Translations under genes and position numbers: made by a program
Notes under the pieces: model-generated
Told to the model about the DNA's origin: nothing
The model's database searches: none
Seen by the model: the letters and a program-made list of their open reading frames with translations, nothing else
Shown here: piece by piece, positions 43,519 through 55,009 of the stretch
Numbering within the stretch: position 1 is the first letter of the stretch
Layout: each line of letters starts with the position of its first letter
Source: Thozetella sp. PMI_491
Taxonomy: Eukaryota > Ascomycota > Sordariomycetes > Chaetosphaeriales > Chaetosphaeriaceae
DNA: 64,000 nucleotides
Assembly: GCA_021432635.1 (NCBI GenBank)
Contig: MU270069.1
Span: forward strand, 186,001 to 250,000
Direction: 5' to 3'

Positions 43519-45729
43519 ATGTCGTTTACGTTCGGAACTCCCAGCTCGGGCGCGGCGACCGGCCAAGCGACTACGTCGTCGGCTCCTGCATCAAGCGGTC
43601 TATTTGGCGGAGCAGCTTCGTCGAGCACACCATCCTTCTCTTTCGGAAACTCGAACACCCCCACAACGGGCGCGTCCCAGCCCGCTAGCGGCGGTTTATT
43701 CTCAAACCCAGGGTCGAAGCCTGCCGGAGCCCCGTCTCTGTTCGGAGGAGCAACAACAAACGCCACTCCGTCCACAACACCCGCCATCGGAATACCATCG
43801 CTGTTGGGAGGAGCTGGAAGCACGGCAGGAGGGCCGTCGGGTCTTTTTGGAGGCAAGGCGCCTCAAGCCGGAGGGAGCCTTTTCGGGAGCGGTTCGTCAA
43901 CGCCAACCTTGGGAGCTGGATCCTCCTCAACCCCGGCCGCCGGCGGTCTGTTTGGGGCGGCCTCCTCCACGCCCACTACATCAGCGGCAGCCCCAGGATC
44001 GGGGGTCACCGGCGCGTTTCCCTCCGGCGGCCTGTTCGCCAATTCCAATGCCTCGGGCGGGACGCCTTCAGCTCCAGCCAGCAGCACGACGCCCGCCTCG
44101 GGACTGTTTGGCAACAAACCGGCTGCGACATCTAGCCTATTTCCTCCCGCCGCTTCTGGGACGAGCTCCCTAGGGGGCCAAGCGACCCCGGCGAAGCCAA
44201 GCTTGGCGTTCGCATCGACCACCCCAGCAGGGGCTCCTCCAGCTAGCACCGCAGCCACTGGAAGCAGCTTGTTTGCCTCCAGCACAGGGACGAAGCCTGG
44301 TGGCTTCACCGTCGGTGCTCCTTCCACCATACCTCTTGGGGCGACCAGCCAACCACCCTCTGGCGGCGCAATGGCTGCTCCCCTGTTTGGCGGCGCCAAG
44401 CCCGCGGCTGGCCCTGGAACTGCTTCTACCTTGTTCGGCGCCAAACCGGACGCTGCTGCCGCTCCAGCTTTGGGAGCCGGCGCTTTGTTTGGCAAGCCGG
44501 CTACTGCGCAAACCGGCGCAGCACCCTTAACCGCAGCCGTCACTACCCCCGCTGCTGGGATACAAGCTTCTGCTGCAGCGAAGCCCTTGTTCGGGGCAGC
44601 CACCTCTGGAAGTGCGGCACCAACATCCTCTTCTAGCTTGTTCGGATCGGCGGCAGCTGCCACACCTACGGCGACTTCGGCCCCGGCCTCTGGCGGCCTT
44701 TTTGGCGCTGCAGCGGCATCCACGGCCGCGCCACCGCCTGCCACTATAAGCGCCGTTCCGGCAACAACCGCCGGTGGTCTGTTTGGCGGCGCAACTACTT
44801 CTGCCGCTCCGACGATTTCTGCCGCTCCCAAGCCAGGGACTGGCGCCCCCGGCCTTTTCGGTGGCTCGACCACCTCTGCCGCAACACCTTCTACCACAGC
44901 ACCCGCCACCTCGGCTCCTACGCTGGGCACGACCAGCACGTCAGCGGCTACGACTGGTACAACAGGAACCTCAAATCTCGGTGCCTCCACGATGGGGCCG
45001 CCATCGCAGCTTGCCCGCCTCAAAAACAAGACGATGGACGAGATCATTACACGCTGGGCCACGGACCTGACCAAGTATCAGAAAGAATTCAAGCAACAAG
45101 CTTCCAAGGTAGCCGAGTGGGATCGGCTGCTGGTACAGAACGGGGAGAAGATACAAAAGCTGTTCACCAGCACTTATGAAGCTGAGAGAGCAAGCCAGGA
45201 GATTGAGCACCAGTTGTCGAGCGTTGAGGGACAGCAGAACGAGCTCGAGGAGTGGCTGGATCGCTATGAGAGGGAGATCGATGACCTCACAGCCAAACAA
45301 GCAGGTCCCGAGAATGCCGGTCCTGACCAGGAGCGCGAGCGTACCTACAAGCTCGCCGAGAAGCTGACGGACCGGCTCGATGAGATGGGCAAGGATCTCA
45401 CCAAGATGATCAAAGAGATTAATGACATGTCGAGTGTGCTCAGCAAAGGCTCCAAGCCTGATGATCCGGTGAGTATACCATCAGCTAGCCGTTTGCCCGC
45501 ACGTGCGTTAAGACTATGCTAACCTGATTACTCTCCTCTCCAGCTGAGCCAGATCGTCCGGGTTCTCAACGGACATCTCACCCAGCTCCAGTGGATCGAT
45601 ACCAACGCCGCGGCGCTTCAAGCTAAAGTCTCGGCAGCGCAGAAGGCAAACGCCACCGTAGGTCACAACTACGGAGGCGAGATGGATGCGGCTGAGAGTT
45701 TCTACCGGTCCTACATGGGCCGTCGATAG
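43519..45729 (+). CDS. nsp1: FG nucleoporin Nsp1 (Nup62 family)
   Basis: Two exons, 43519-45468 and 45544-45729, around a 75-bp intron (GTGAGT donor); 711 residues. Nsp1 forms the central channel of the nuclear pore and the Nup62-Nup58-Nup54 trimer. The first ~480 residues are low-complexity Ala/Ser/Thr/Pro/Gly with many GLFG, SLFG and LFGxA repeats, starting MSFTFGTPSSG. The last ~215 residues are the conserved coiled coil (LARLKNKTMDEIITRWATDL, RASQEIEHQLSSVEGQQNEL). The C-terminus is GEMDAAESFYRSYMGRR. Charged KxFG spacers typical of yeast Nsp1 are absent; this Ala-rich style is usual in filamentous fungi. ATG 43519 matches the family start. Confidence 0.93.
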
Positions 45730-46150
45730 ATAGAGAACGTGATACGATAGGAGCCAGATGGGCGAACAGGTCAATATCACGAGCGGCTGCCCGGCCGGCG
45801 AGGACAGCCGACAGCGAAGGACCTTGGCCCCGGGATGCCTGATAGAGCATCTCGAAGCGCACCAGGTTTCATAGGGGACACTTGCCGGCATAATAATCGG
45901 CAGATCCTTGGGACTGCCCACGGTATGGAAAATATTGAGCTAGATTTTGGGCGGCGGAGGATGATATTGCACAAGGTGCAGGCATGCATTTATATGTACA
46001 CTATCCGTAGATTCCGAAGGAGAGAGAGTCGAGGAAATGGAGATGTCCTGAGGCAAAAACCCATTCTTGGAGCCCTCAGACCGGTGTTTACGCTCCTCCA
46101 ACCAATCGTGAGTCCTTTTCAGTAGGTGCCATTATTTGCTGTCTAGGCGG
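45730..46150. other. Short gap between convergent genes
   Basis: 421 bp of 3' flank between nsp1 and the IF1 gene; nothing else recognised. Confidence 0.4.
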
Positions 46151-46725
46151 CTAGTTCTGCTCACCGCCCTGCTCCTTGGTGATCTCGTCGCTGCAGGCGA
46201 AGAAGTTTCAGTCAGTCTCGTGGATCATGGCAGCATGGGTCAAGAAGCTGGCTGGGTCTCACATGTGCGCAGACAGCTTCTTGAGGTGCTCTTGCTGCTC
46301 GGCAAGGCGCTTCTTGAGCTCGAGGAGCTTTTCCTTCTCGCGCTGCCTAATGGCGAAGTCCTCGCTAGCACGCTCGCGCTTCTGGAACGCGTCCCTATGT
46401 TCCTTGTGAGCTCAATGCTCTGCACGGTATGAATGCAGCGAGGTTCGGGGGAGGGGGCAAGGGGGATCGGAGAGAGGGTGGGAAACGGCGAAAAACTGCT
46501 CAGCCGAAAGCTGGCATGCTCCCCGTCCCGGCCGCCCGGGTAGTCCAAAGCTCGTTGGCAAAACGGGCTGGCATCAATTGACAGAAGGGAAACTCACCCC
46601 GAACCACCGGTCTTGGGGGGGGCGCCGGTGTCACCCTCGGCCATGAGGCGGGCGCTGGTGACAAAGGTCGCTCGGGAGCCGAGGATGCTCGGGCGAGCAA
46701 GCTTGGTAAGGCTTGTGCGCATCAT
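46151..46725 (-). CDS. inh1: Mitochondrial F1F0-ATP synthase inhibitor IF1 (Inh1)
   Basis: Three short exons: 46725-46598, 46394-46263, 46190-46151; 99 residues. IF1 blocks ATP hydrolysis by F1 when the membrane potential collapses. Residues 1-27 (MMRTSLTKLARPSILGSRAT) are a typical mitochondrial import sequence without acidic residues. The inhibitory and coiled-coil segments are GDAFQKRERASEDFAIRQRE, KEKLLELKKRLAEQQEHLKK. The protein ends LSAHIDEITKEQGGEQN. All splice sites are GT/AG and phases join exactly (2,2). The gene is easy to miss because no exon exceeds 132 bp. Confidence 0.88.
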
Positions 46726-48902
46726 TGTTTTTGTGGTGTATTTTGGGAGTTAGGGATCGGATTCCTGTCCTTGCTAGCGTCAGAAGTGATGTAGATGCTT
46801 TTTGTATCGGAATCCCGCGGGGCTGCTACGTACGGATTGGAGAGGGCGTCGTTCAACGATGGTGTGGTGATGCTCAATTGGGTGGGCTGACCTTAACGAG
46901 CTTTGAGCTGTCGTTGCCAGGCGGCCGGAAAGGTGATGGATGACGGAATCCTCCGCGGGCTGGACGCTAGACTGGAAAGGCTCGGAGTTGGTGCCTCAGG
47001 CTGTAAAGGGGCAAGTCCGATGCCGAGTTCCATTTTGGTCACCTGGAGCTTGGGGGGGTGAGGGGCAGTGTTGGAATGAAGCGGGGCAGCTCCGGAGAGA
47101 AAGGCTGGATGAGCTGAGGCTTGTTACAGTACCTCCCGTGGGATTAAATGAAGGGTGCTGGCAGCAGTCTCAGGCGAGACTGCTGGCTACCTACCCAACG
47201 CCCCGTCAGCCCCCCCCCCTCCCCCCAGGGTAGAGGGCTTCTAAGGAAGGCAGCTGCTCTGTCTTGTCCCACATTCTTCTTGTGTACCAAGTTGCCACGA
47301 TGCCCGTTAGCTTCCACCATTCGGATGCCAGATGATGCAAAAGGCTGACCCAAGAGCTGCATCACGACCACCGTAGGCTTCGGGATGTTTGGGCCGACAT
47401 GCTCCTGGAGTCCCTACCTCCCGTGAGGATGTCATTTTTGCTTTCCTTCTTTTTTCTTTTCCTTTGCTCTTTCACCCTAAATTTGAGAATCAAATCCGTC
47501 TGCACAGATAGCCAGTGAGGTTTTCAGGGGCGAGGGCTGATTAAAGTGCCTTTGCATGGGCCCAGAAGAGCTAGAGCCGTTCCCTGTAAACACCTCCCCA
47601 GCCGATCGAATGCCCAGGATAAGGCTGCGTGCAGCAGCAACGGACAAAAGCTGTGACACTTCGCCAAGGCTCGTCCGCCTGTAATCGTGAATTGGCACAG
47701 GCACGCTCCAGGAAGATCATGCTACAACTAACGGCCTTGACCGCCTGAAAAGATCGGTGCTCGACTCGCTTGCTGTCCGTTGAACGCCTCGATTCAGGCA
47801 GAGCCGCATGAATGAAACCCCAAGAACAATGCAGCAGTCTTTGCCTCGTTGGGCTACTAAAAATTGGGCTAGTAATGCCGCAATCTTGAGAGGGGCTTCT
47901 GATCCTGAAGAAAGTACGGACAGATTCGGAGTTCATCTCAGAGGTGCCGAGCGCCATGGTCGCGTGGTGGTAGAGCCACGAGTCGCAAGACTTGCAAGGC
48001 GTTCAATATTCTGGGTCACGCCCGGAGCTTGCTCGCATCCTCGTTCGATGCCGGGGGCCCCTCCATTCGCTGGCCGTCCTGCTTTTGGCGCAACTTCGAG
48101 ATTTGGCAGTGACGTATGAAGGTGCCTTGTTCCGCCTTGTGGCTGTGCTGAGCAGTCACGTGCAGGCTATGATTTTGTACTTGGCCCGTGCCATTTGGCT
48201 AACAGTCCCGCTGCTGTGTGGGCCGTGCGCCTCAGTGCCTTCTTTGCTACCCGGTGCCCCTTCCCAACTTGCAACCTCAAATCCATATCCGTATACCTCT
48301 TGGACTCTCGCCGACTTTCCTTTCCTCAACACCAAAAACCACGAAACCTCGCCACCACAACAACTCCCGCACTACCCGCGCCGGACTTGTTGACTGCTTC
48401 CCCTCCCACCACACCGACCAAAACCAAAACCACCAAAAATCTAATTAGGTATGCTCTCGGCCCAGTTGCACCACACTTTGTTTCGTCATCCCAGCCGCGA
48501 CCAACGCAGCCCCCTCCCCCTCCCCCTCGCTGCAAATTTCCCCTGCCCATCCTGCATCCACCGCGGCCATGTGACACCGTCAATCGCCTCTGCGAGAATC
48601 GCGAACTCCTGCCGAGCACGTAGGCATGTTTGTTGAGGCCATTGCTGGCCAGCGCAAACCCCCGCCATGAGCGGGGAGCCGCCAGCTGCCTTGTCTCTCC
48701 AGACTGACCGACACGTCAACCGCGCATCGCCTCGAGCATCAACAGTGCCTGGGGCATCCCACCATCCCACCGCCTTCATCGCATCTCCCCCATTTTGTCC
48801 CCTGCAGCAAATTTGTGCCTTCTTTGCTTCGCGTGCTCTTCTCACACGGCTGTCATACTCCTCGCTAACCCGCCCTCCGCCGCAGAGATCTCAACCGCCA
48901 AA
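46726..48902. other. Intergenic, 2.2 kb, divergent IF1 / 14-3-3 region
   Basis: It holds the promoters of both neighbours. From about 48200 to 48900 it is CA/CT-rich and probably forms the 14-3-3 leader. A minus-strand open frame with ATG (47571-47957) resembles no known protein and I do not call it. Confidence 0.5.
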
Positions 48903-49965
48903 ATGGGCCACGAAGATGCTGTGTACCTGGCCAAGCTTGCCGAGCAGGCTGAGCGCTACGAGGGTATGTTATTGTCTTGATTCTTACTGTCCTGGAGGCT
49001 GCATGCTGATAGGGCTTTCGCGCAGAGATGGTCGAGAACATGAAGATTGTCGCCTCTGAGGACCGTGATCTTACCGTCGAGGAGCGGAATCTTCTTTCAG
49101 TCGCCTACAAGAACGTCATCGGCGCCCGCCGTGCCTCGTGGCGCATCGTTACTTCCATCGAGCAGAAGGAGGAGTCCAAGGGTAACGCCACCCAGGTCAC
49201 TCTGATCAAGGAGTACCGCCAAAAGATTGAGGGTGAGCTGGCCAAGATCTGCGAGGACATCCTCAACGTTCTTGACGCCCACCTCATCCCTTCTGCCAAG
49301 TCTGGCGAGTCCAAGGTGTTCTACCACAAGATGTACGTCTCCCAACCTTGTCCCGTGCACCGCAACGGCACGCTTGCCGCGTCGCATCCTTAGAGAAGGC
49401 TAACCCACTCCAAACAGGAAGGGTGACTACCACCGCTACCTCGCCGAGTTTGCCGTTGGCGACAAGCGCAAGGACTCCGCCGACAAGTCCCTCGAGGCCT
49501 ACAAGGCTGCCACCGAGGTTGCTCAGACGGAGCTTCCCCCTACTCACCCTATCCGCCTGGGCCTCGCCCTGAACTTCTCCGTCTTTTATTACGAGATCCT
49601 CAATGCTCCTGACCAGGCCTGCCACCTCGCCAAGCAGGCCTTCGATGATGCCATTGCCGGTAAGCGCTGGCAAATACTTCGCGGAAGCTCGTGTATGTTG
49701 CTAACCGAAGCTTTACAGAGCTCGACACGTTGAGCGAGGAGAGCTACAAGGACTCGACCCTCATCATGCAGCTGCTCCGTGACAACCTTGTACGTTCGAA
49801 CTCCTCTCGACCCCCCATGATGATGCATACTAACACGGGTATCAGACTCTCTGGACCTCGTCGGAGGCCGAGCCTGCTGCGGCTGCCGGGCACGCCGAGG
49901 CTGCTGCGGAGACCGAGGCGAAGGCGGATGCGCCCGCGGCGGAGGAGCCCAAGGCTGCCGAGTAA
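48903..49965 (+). CDS. bmh1: 14-3-3 protein
   Basis: Five exons: 48903-48963, 49026-49332, 49418-49659, 49719-49789, 49846-49965; 266 residues. 14-3-3 dimers bind phospho-Ser/Thr motifs in many signalling partners. Conserved helices are present: [40 protein letters not shown] (with phosphopeptide-binding Lys/Arg), [20 protein letters not shown], and [20 protein letters not shown]. The segment [20 protein letters not shown] is diagnostic. The tail is Ala/Glu-rich and variable as usual. All intron phases join without error. The leader is long and pyrimidine-rich. Confidence 0.97.
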
Positions 49966-50597
49966 GCAGCGAGATACCATTCCCCTGGATTCGTGATAAC
50001 CCCTGGTTGATCTTGGCAAACCCTCGGCGGAAACGGTGTCAATGGAGTGTGGACTGGAGACCCCTCGATCACCCATGCATGTTTTTTTGACGCAAATACA
50101 CTGAGAAAGACTTTTTCTTCCCTGGGCGATATTCTCGCGAACGGCTAGAGAGCTGAGCTTTTTGGAAGGGCAACTTTCTCAGATTGCTTGCTTCTTAGAC
50201 TCGCTTTGCAACACAGAAGATTCGTCTGGACAATAAAATAAAAATCCCCATCTTCAGAATCGTGCTTAATTCTATCTGTGACCGATTCCGAACATATGCG
50301 ATCGCCGCCATGGCCGCCTGTATTATGCGTAGACTGCCATGAGCTCCACTGGACTACAGGCTCAACAATGTGGCTTCCGTATCCGCTGATTAACAGCAGC
50401 ATCGCTCTCTGCATGCGAATTTCGCTTCAGAAGTGCTATCCTAGAGCGTGATCAGCGACTAGGATTGCCACTCTCCTTGTAACCCGCGCAAGGCAGAAGG
50501 GTGATTTCTGGCCAAAGAGCAGACGGTCCTTGCCTTGCGCAATAATACCGTGACCCTCAAGAGACCGTACCCATATAATCTCATCCAACCGTTCCTG
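49966..50597. other. Intergenic, 0.6 kb between convergent genes
   Basis: This is 3' flank of the 14-3-3 and dph4 genes; no further feature is recognised. Confidence 0.4.
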
Positions 50598-51179
50598 TTA
50601 CCCACCACCTGGTCGCTGATCCGCCCGCGATATCCCTCCAGGAACATCGTCCATCACGGCGAAATGTACCTTCAGCCACAGGCTACAGTCCGCGCAGCCA
50701 ACCATCAGCTCGCCATAATCGACTGCTTCTTCAAGGTCTTCTTCCCCGAACAGGTACCCCTTCGGATTTCCGCACCGGCATCCGCGTGACCACCTCTCCG
50801 TACCTTCCTCATAGTCTAGGTCGTCGAGATCCACGTTCTCAATCCCGGTCTGGAACTGGGGGAGGTGCTGTTGGCCGTTGCTTGAGGCGGCAAGCTTTAG
50901 CGCCCCATCATACTCAGCCCGCTCCCTGGAGTTGGATAAAATGGCATAGGCGGTGGAGATCTCGTCTACGGAGAAGATGCGGGCAGGCACCCCCGTTGTT
51001 GACAGACTTGTCCCAGTCGGGGACGCGCCTCGTTTGTCTGGGTGATGCTGCAGGAGCGCTCTGTGATAGGCTCGCTTCAGAGTCTGGCCAGGGTCCTTCT
51101 GCTCCGAGAGTACAGAGGGCGAGATCCCCAAGACATCATAGTAGGTGGCCGCCGGGCCGTGGTCAGGCGAATCCGGCAT
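50598..51179 (-). CDS. dph4: Dph4, J-domain/CSL zinc-finger protein of diphthamide synthesis
   Basis: Single exon, 193 residues. Dph4 is a DnaJ-type cochaperone and iron/electron carrier supporting the first step of diphthamide formation on eEF2. The J domain spans about residues 12-95 (YYDVLGISPSVLS, LKRAYHRALLQHHPDKRG with the HPD triad, VDEISTAYAILSNSRERAEY). A CSL-type zinc finger follows (EGTERWSRGCRCGNPKGYLF, VGCADCSLWLKVHFAV), with the CxC...CxxC cysteines complete. An insertion with Thr/Ser splits the J domain, as in other fungal Dph4. A few C-terminal residues could derive from unspliced or extended sequence. Confidence 0.9.
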   Translation of the reverse strand: MPDSPDHGPAATYYDVLGISPSVLSEQKDPGQTLKRAYHRALLQHHPDKRGASPTGTSLSTTGVPARIFSVDEISTAYAILSNSRERAEYDGALKLAASSNGQQHLPQFQTGIENVDLDDLDYEEGTERWSRGCRCGNPKGYLFGEEDLEEAVDYGELMVGCADCSLWLKVHFAVMDDVPGGISRADQRPGGG

Positions 51180-51766
51180 CGTGGCCTGGGTTGAAGATGG
51201 GGATAAATTTATACACTTGACTCTCGAGAAAATTAGAGCACCTACAATTTCTTGTTTATCTGATCACGTGCTCTTGTCTTACGGTGGAGGCAAAAGGGGA
51301 ACACTTGCGCTCGGTTCCTGAGGCGCACAGCAAGATGTTGGCATGAAACATGCAAACCGGATAAGCGTAAAAGATATTCATGAACCTCACTTGTGTACTC
51401 GCTCTTACTTTCCTGTCTGGACGAAGATTCTGAGAGTGAATCTCTCCGAGGATGTATGATGAAAGTGTGCCAGTCAACCGAGACGAAGAAAAAAGGTTTC
51501 TCGCGGCAAGTGAGCGATTGGGTAAACTTGTACAGGAGAATGGGTGTCACATAGCAGGCCAATAAAGATATATGGCTAGTGGGCAATGTCAAATTGGAGC
51601 TCGCAGAGCTCGTTAGCGGAAGAGGGGCCAGGAAGGGGTCACACAGCGACGAGACGTGGGATAGTGAGAAATATTGTCAAGGTCTGAGCCGCCATTAGTA
51701 TACTCTGTACAGTTGGTCAAATAATACAAGGTGTAAGTGGTCGTCCAGACGGGGCACTCTAAGCCA
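51180..51766. other. Intergenic, 0.6 kb between co-oriented genes
   Basis: It contains the promoter of dph4 and the 3' end of the mL59 gene. No repeat or extra gene is recognised. Confidence 0.4.
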
Positions 51767-52397
51767 TTATTTCGGAAACCTTGTCCACTTCTTCTTTCCA
51801 ACCTGTTCTGCTGGTTAGGGAACTTGTATCTCGACAGAAATATGAGGGGATGTGTAGGGAATCTCACCTCTTTCCACTCCCTAATGAGTTCGGGCATGTC
51901 AAGCATGGCTTGTCTCCTCTTCTCCATCCTGTTCACGGTGAGTCAGTACCAAGCCTCAGCAGCACACTAGTGGGAAACCCATCCTGGGTCCGAGGAACGT
52001 ACTTGGCGATCATCTGTCTCTCGTGTTTGTGACCCTTGACCTTCTGGCCAACACCAGTGCCCTTCACCCGAAGACCCAGTTCAACACGCTTCCGCAATCT
52101 TTCTTCAGTGCCCTTGGGGGTGAAAGGCAGCAGCTCCTCGACGCCATGGTCACGCGCAAGCTTGACCAACTCGGCCTGACGCCGCAGCGAGTATTTGGGA
52201 TCGTGCCACCGGCCCGTCGCCGGGTGCTTGGTCGCCGCAAAGGGGTTTGGCGTGTCTTCCTGGTAGGGGGTCTTGAAGGTTTCGGGCGTCGCGCCGGTGG
52301 GGAGGATCGAGGGTGCCGGGTATCGTGCTAGAAAAACCTGCAGCCTGGGTGGGAGGGCCTTGGCCAATTGTATGTAGCGTGATGTCTGCGTTGCCAT
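51767..52397 (-). CDS. mrpl25: Mitochondrial large-subunit ribosomal protein mL59 (MRPL25)
   Basis: Three exons: 52397-52003, 51928-51868, 51802-51767; 163 residues, near the yeast protein (157). It is a structural mitoribosome protein. Conserved features are the start YIQLAKALPPRLQVFLARYP, NPFAATKHPATGRWHDPKYS, LRRQAELVKLARDHGVEELL and the HxHE-like KGHKHERQMIAK. The last exon encodes only VGKKKWTRFPK. Splice phases (2,0) join exactly. It is divergent to prp28, with 509 bp between starts. Confidence 0.87.
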
Positions 52398-52906
52398 CTT
52401 GTCGTGCTGAGTTGGTGGTCGAACGTCGACAAGAGAGGTCGCTCTGGACAACTTCCCGAGCCACGAGAGAAGCGATGCTGAAAAGTTCCTGACAGGGGTA
52501 AGCTAAAAGTGGGGCAATTGACATGCAGGCATTGCCTGTGGGTGGTACAGTATGTTTGTCTGGAAACCTTCAGGTAGAGCCTGTGAACCGACTTTCGGGT
52601 CGCTAAGGGTCACACTAAGAGCATGTTGGGAACGGAATTGTCGCATTTGTTATTTGTACTAGTTACAGACATCTTTTACGAAGCTCCATATCACGAAGGG
52701 ACACCAAAGCAATATACCAAAAGACGAGGTACAAGTGTCGAATCTGCTACCATATGAGGCTAGCGCTACAGTCTATCCGCCCGCGGCTTTCGGAGCTGCG
52801 CCCGCTGAAATTCCCCAAAATTTACAAGAGCTCCTGTCTCTGACGGACGGTCGCCGCCACTGCAACTTGCAACATATAACCACCGCCGCGCAAATCTCAA
52901 GCAACC
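52398..52906. promoter_or_regulatory. Divergent mL59/prp28 intergenic region
   Basis: 509 bp between divergent starts should contain both promoters. I see no convincing TATA box or repeat. Confidence 0.4.
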
Positions 52907-55009
52907 ATGCCGCGAGGGGAGCTACCACCAGATCTTCCCGCGCTGATGCGCAAGCGCAAGGCTGAGGAAGATGCGTGGAAACCCAAGTTCGTTTCCAAAA
53001 AGGAGCGCGCCCGCCTCGAAGCTGAGAAGACCGCGAAGCAGGCAGAAGAATCCAGCGCCAAGCCGAAAGCACGAGAAGAGGCACGACTAAAGAGGCCAGT
53101 CACCAACGGGACGACCAGCATGGATTACTATCGGAAACCGGCGGCCGTACCAACGGGTCCGCGTGCGATGCAGCAGCCGCCGCCGCAATCGAACGGGACC
53201 AGAGGTGGCGGCAACAGCAAAAACGATGGGGGCAATAACAAGAACGAGGATGCGGGCCAGCGGCGAGCCAAAATGGAGGCAAACGACGAGGCAGAGCGTC
53301 GTGCACGGTACATGGGCCCGCTCGTCAATCAGTCTACCTTCAGCGCAAAGAAGAAGCGCCGCCGTACCGCTGCCAACAAGTTCAACTTTGACTGGGATCC
53401 CAACGACGACACGAGCCGGCCCGACGACCCTATCTACGCCGACAAGCCGCCCCCGTCCTACAAGTTGGGCGGCGATGAGATGTTGACGGACGAGCAGATC
53501 CAGTACAAGGCCAACTTGCTGAGGCAGGGCGAGAACGGGGAGCAGAGAGCCCGGGAATACCTCGAGCAGATGGCCAAGGCGAAGGAGCATTCGGCGCGTA
53601 GGACACTTGGTCAACACTGGAGTGAGAAGAGGCTGGAGGACATGAAGCAGCGTGACTGGCGCATCCTCAAGGAGAATTTTGGCATCTCGACGAAAGGAGG
53701 CAATATCCCCGATCCTATGCGTAGCTGGGAGGAATCCGACCTGCCGAAGTCGCTACTCGATGTGGTGGCTAAGGTCGGCTACGACGAGCCGACTCCCATC
53801 CAGAGGGCGGCCATCCCTATCGCCCTCCAAGCCCGCGATCTCATTGGTGTGGCCGTCACTGGTTCCGGAAAGACGGCGGCTTTCCTGTTGCCCCTGCTTG
53901 TCTACATCTCGAAACTGCCGGCCCTCACCGAACATACCAAGAACGACGGTCCCTACGCTCTCATCCTCGCCCCTACGAGAGAACTGGTGCAACAGATCGA
54001 GACCGAGGCCAAGAAATTTGCTACGCCGCTCGGCTTCACCGTCGTCAGCATTGTCGGCGGTCACTCGCTCGAAGAGCAGGCGTTTGCCCTGCGGAACGGT
54101 GCCGAGATCATCGTTGCTACCCCTGGTCGCCTGGTGGACTGCCTGGAGCGGCGGCTGCTAGTGTTCTCGCAGTGCTGTTATATGATCATGGACGAAGCCG
54201 ATCGCATGATTGACCAAGGCTTCGAGGAACCTCTGACCAAGATCCTGGACGCTTTGCCTGTGTCCAACGAGAAGCCGGACACGGACGACGCCGAGAACCC
54301 GCTACTTATGGGTCAGTACTTTGGCGGTAGGGACAGGTACCGGCAGACCATGATGTACACGGCCACCATGCCACCGCTGGTCGAGAAGATCGCCAAGAAG
54401 TACCTTCGGCGGCCTGCCATCGTCACCATCGGTAACGCCGGCGAGGCTGTCGACACGGTCGAGCAGCGCGCCGAATTCGTGTCTGGCGAGGACCGGCGGA
54501 AGAAACGGCTGCAAGAGATCCTCAATTCGCACCAGTTCAAGCCTCCGATCATCGTCTTCGTCAACACCAAAGGCAATTGTGAGATGGTTGCGAGGGACAT
54601 CCGAAGCATGGGCTTTTCGGCGGTCACGCTCCACAGCTCCAAGACGCAGGAGCAGCGTGAGGCAGCGCTACTGCAGGTGCGTAACGGCCAGACCGAGGTC
54701 CTAGTGGCCACCGACCTCGCGGGACGTGGTATCGACGTGCCCGACATCTCGCTGGTCGTCAACTTCAACATGGCGCCGCGCATTGAGTCATACACGCACC
54801 GTATCGGCAGAACGGGTCGTGCTGGCAAGAAGGGTGTGGCCATTACGTTCCTGGGCGACGAAGACGCTGCTGTGTTGTACGACCTGAAGCAGATCATCAG
54901 CAAGTCTTCGATATCCAAGGTTCCCGATGAGCTACGCAGACACGAGGCTGCTCAACAGAAACCTACGCGAGGCGGCGCCATCAGCGGGAAGGCGACGCAA
55001 TGGTCATAA
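52907..55009 (+). CDS. prp28: Prp28, DEAD-box pre-mRNA splicing RNA helicase
   Basis: Single exon, 700 residues. Prp28 exchanges U1 for U6 at the 5' splice site during spliceosome assembly. The N-terminal ~250 residues are charged and Lys/Glu-rich (MPRGELPPDLPALMRKRKAE). Helicase motifs follow in order: Q-motif region (GYDEPTPIQRAAIPIALQAR), motif I TGSGKTAAF, Ia APTRELVQQ, TPGRL, motif II DEADRM, motif III TATMPP, IV IIVFVNT, V TDLAGRGIDVPD, and VI HRIGRTGRAGKKG. The motif III variant TAT instead of SAT is normal for Prp28. ATG 52907 begins a family-like N-terminus. Confidence 0.96.
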   Translation: MPRGELPPDLPALMRKRKAEEDAWKPKFVSKKERARLEAEKTAKQAEESSAKPKAREEARLKRPVTNGTTSMDYYRKPAAVPTGPRAMQQPPPQSNGTRGGGNSKNDGGNNKNEDAGQRRAKMEANDEAERRARYMGPLVNQSTFSAKKKRRRTAANKFNFDWDPNDDTSRPDDPIYADKPPPSYKLGGDEMLTDEQIQYKANLLRQGENGEQRAREYLEQMAKAKEHSARRTLGQHWSEKRLEDMKQRDWRILKENFGISTKGGNIPDPMRSWEESDLPKSLLDVVAKVGYDEPTPIQRAAIPIALQARDLIGVAVTGSGKTAAFLLPLLVYISKLPALTEHTKNDGPYALILAPTRELVQQIETEAKKFATPLGFTVVSIVGGHSLEEQAFALRNGAEIIVATPGRLVDCLERRLLVFSQCCYMIMDEADRMIDQGFEEPLTKILDALPVSNEKPDTDDAENPLLMGQYFGGRDRYRQTMMYTATMPPLVEKIAKKYLRRPAIVTIGNAGEAVDTVEQRAEFVSGEDRRKKRLQEILNSHQFKPPIIVFVNTKGNCEMVARDIRSMGFSAVTLHSSKTQEQREAALLQVRNGQTEVLVATDLAGRGIDVPDISLVVNFNMAPRIESYTHRIGRTGRAGKKGVAITFLGDEDAAVLYDLKQIISKSSISKVPDELRRHEAAQQKPTRGGAISGKATQWS

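Noticed and set aside
47571-47957. 128-codon frame with ATG upstream of the 14-3-3 gene
   Set aside because: No similarity to a known protein and no codon-bias or splice support.
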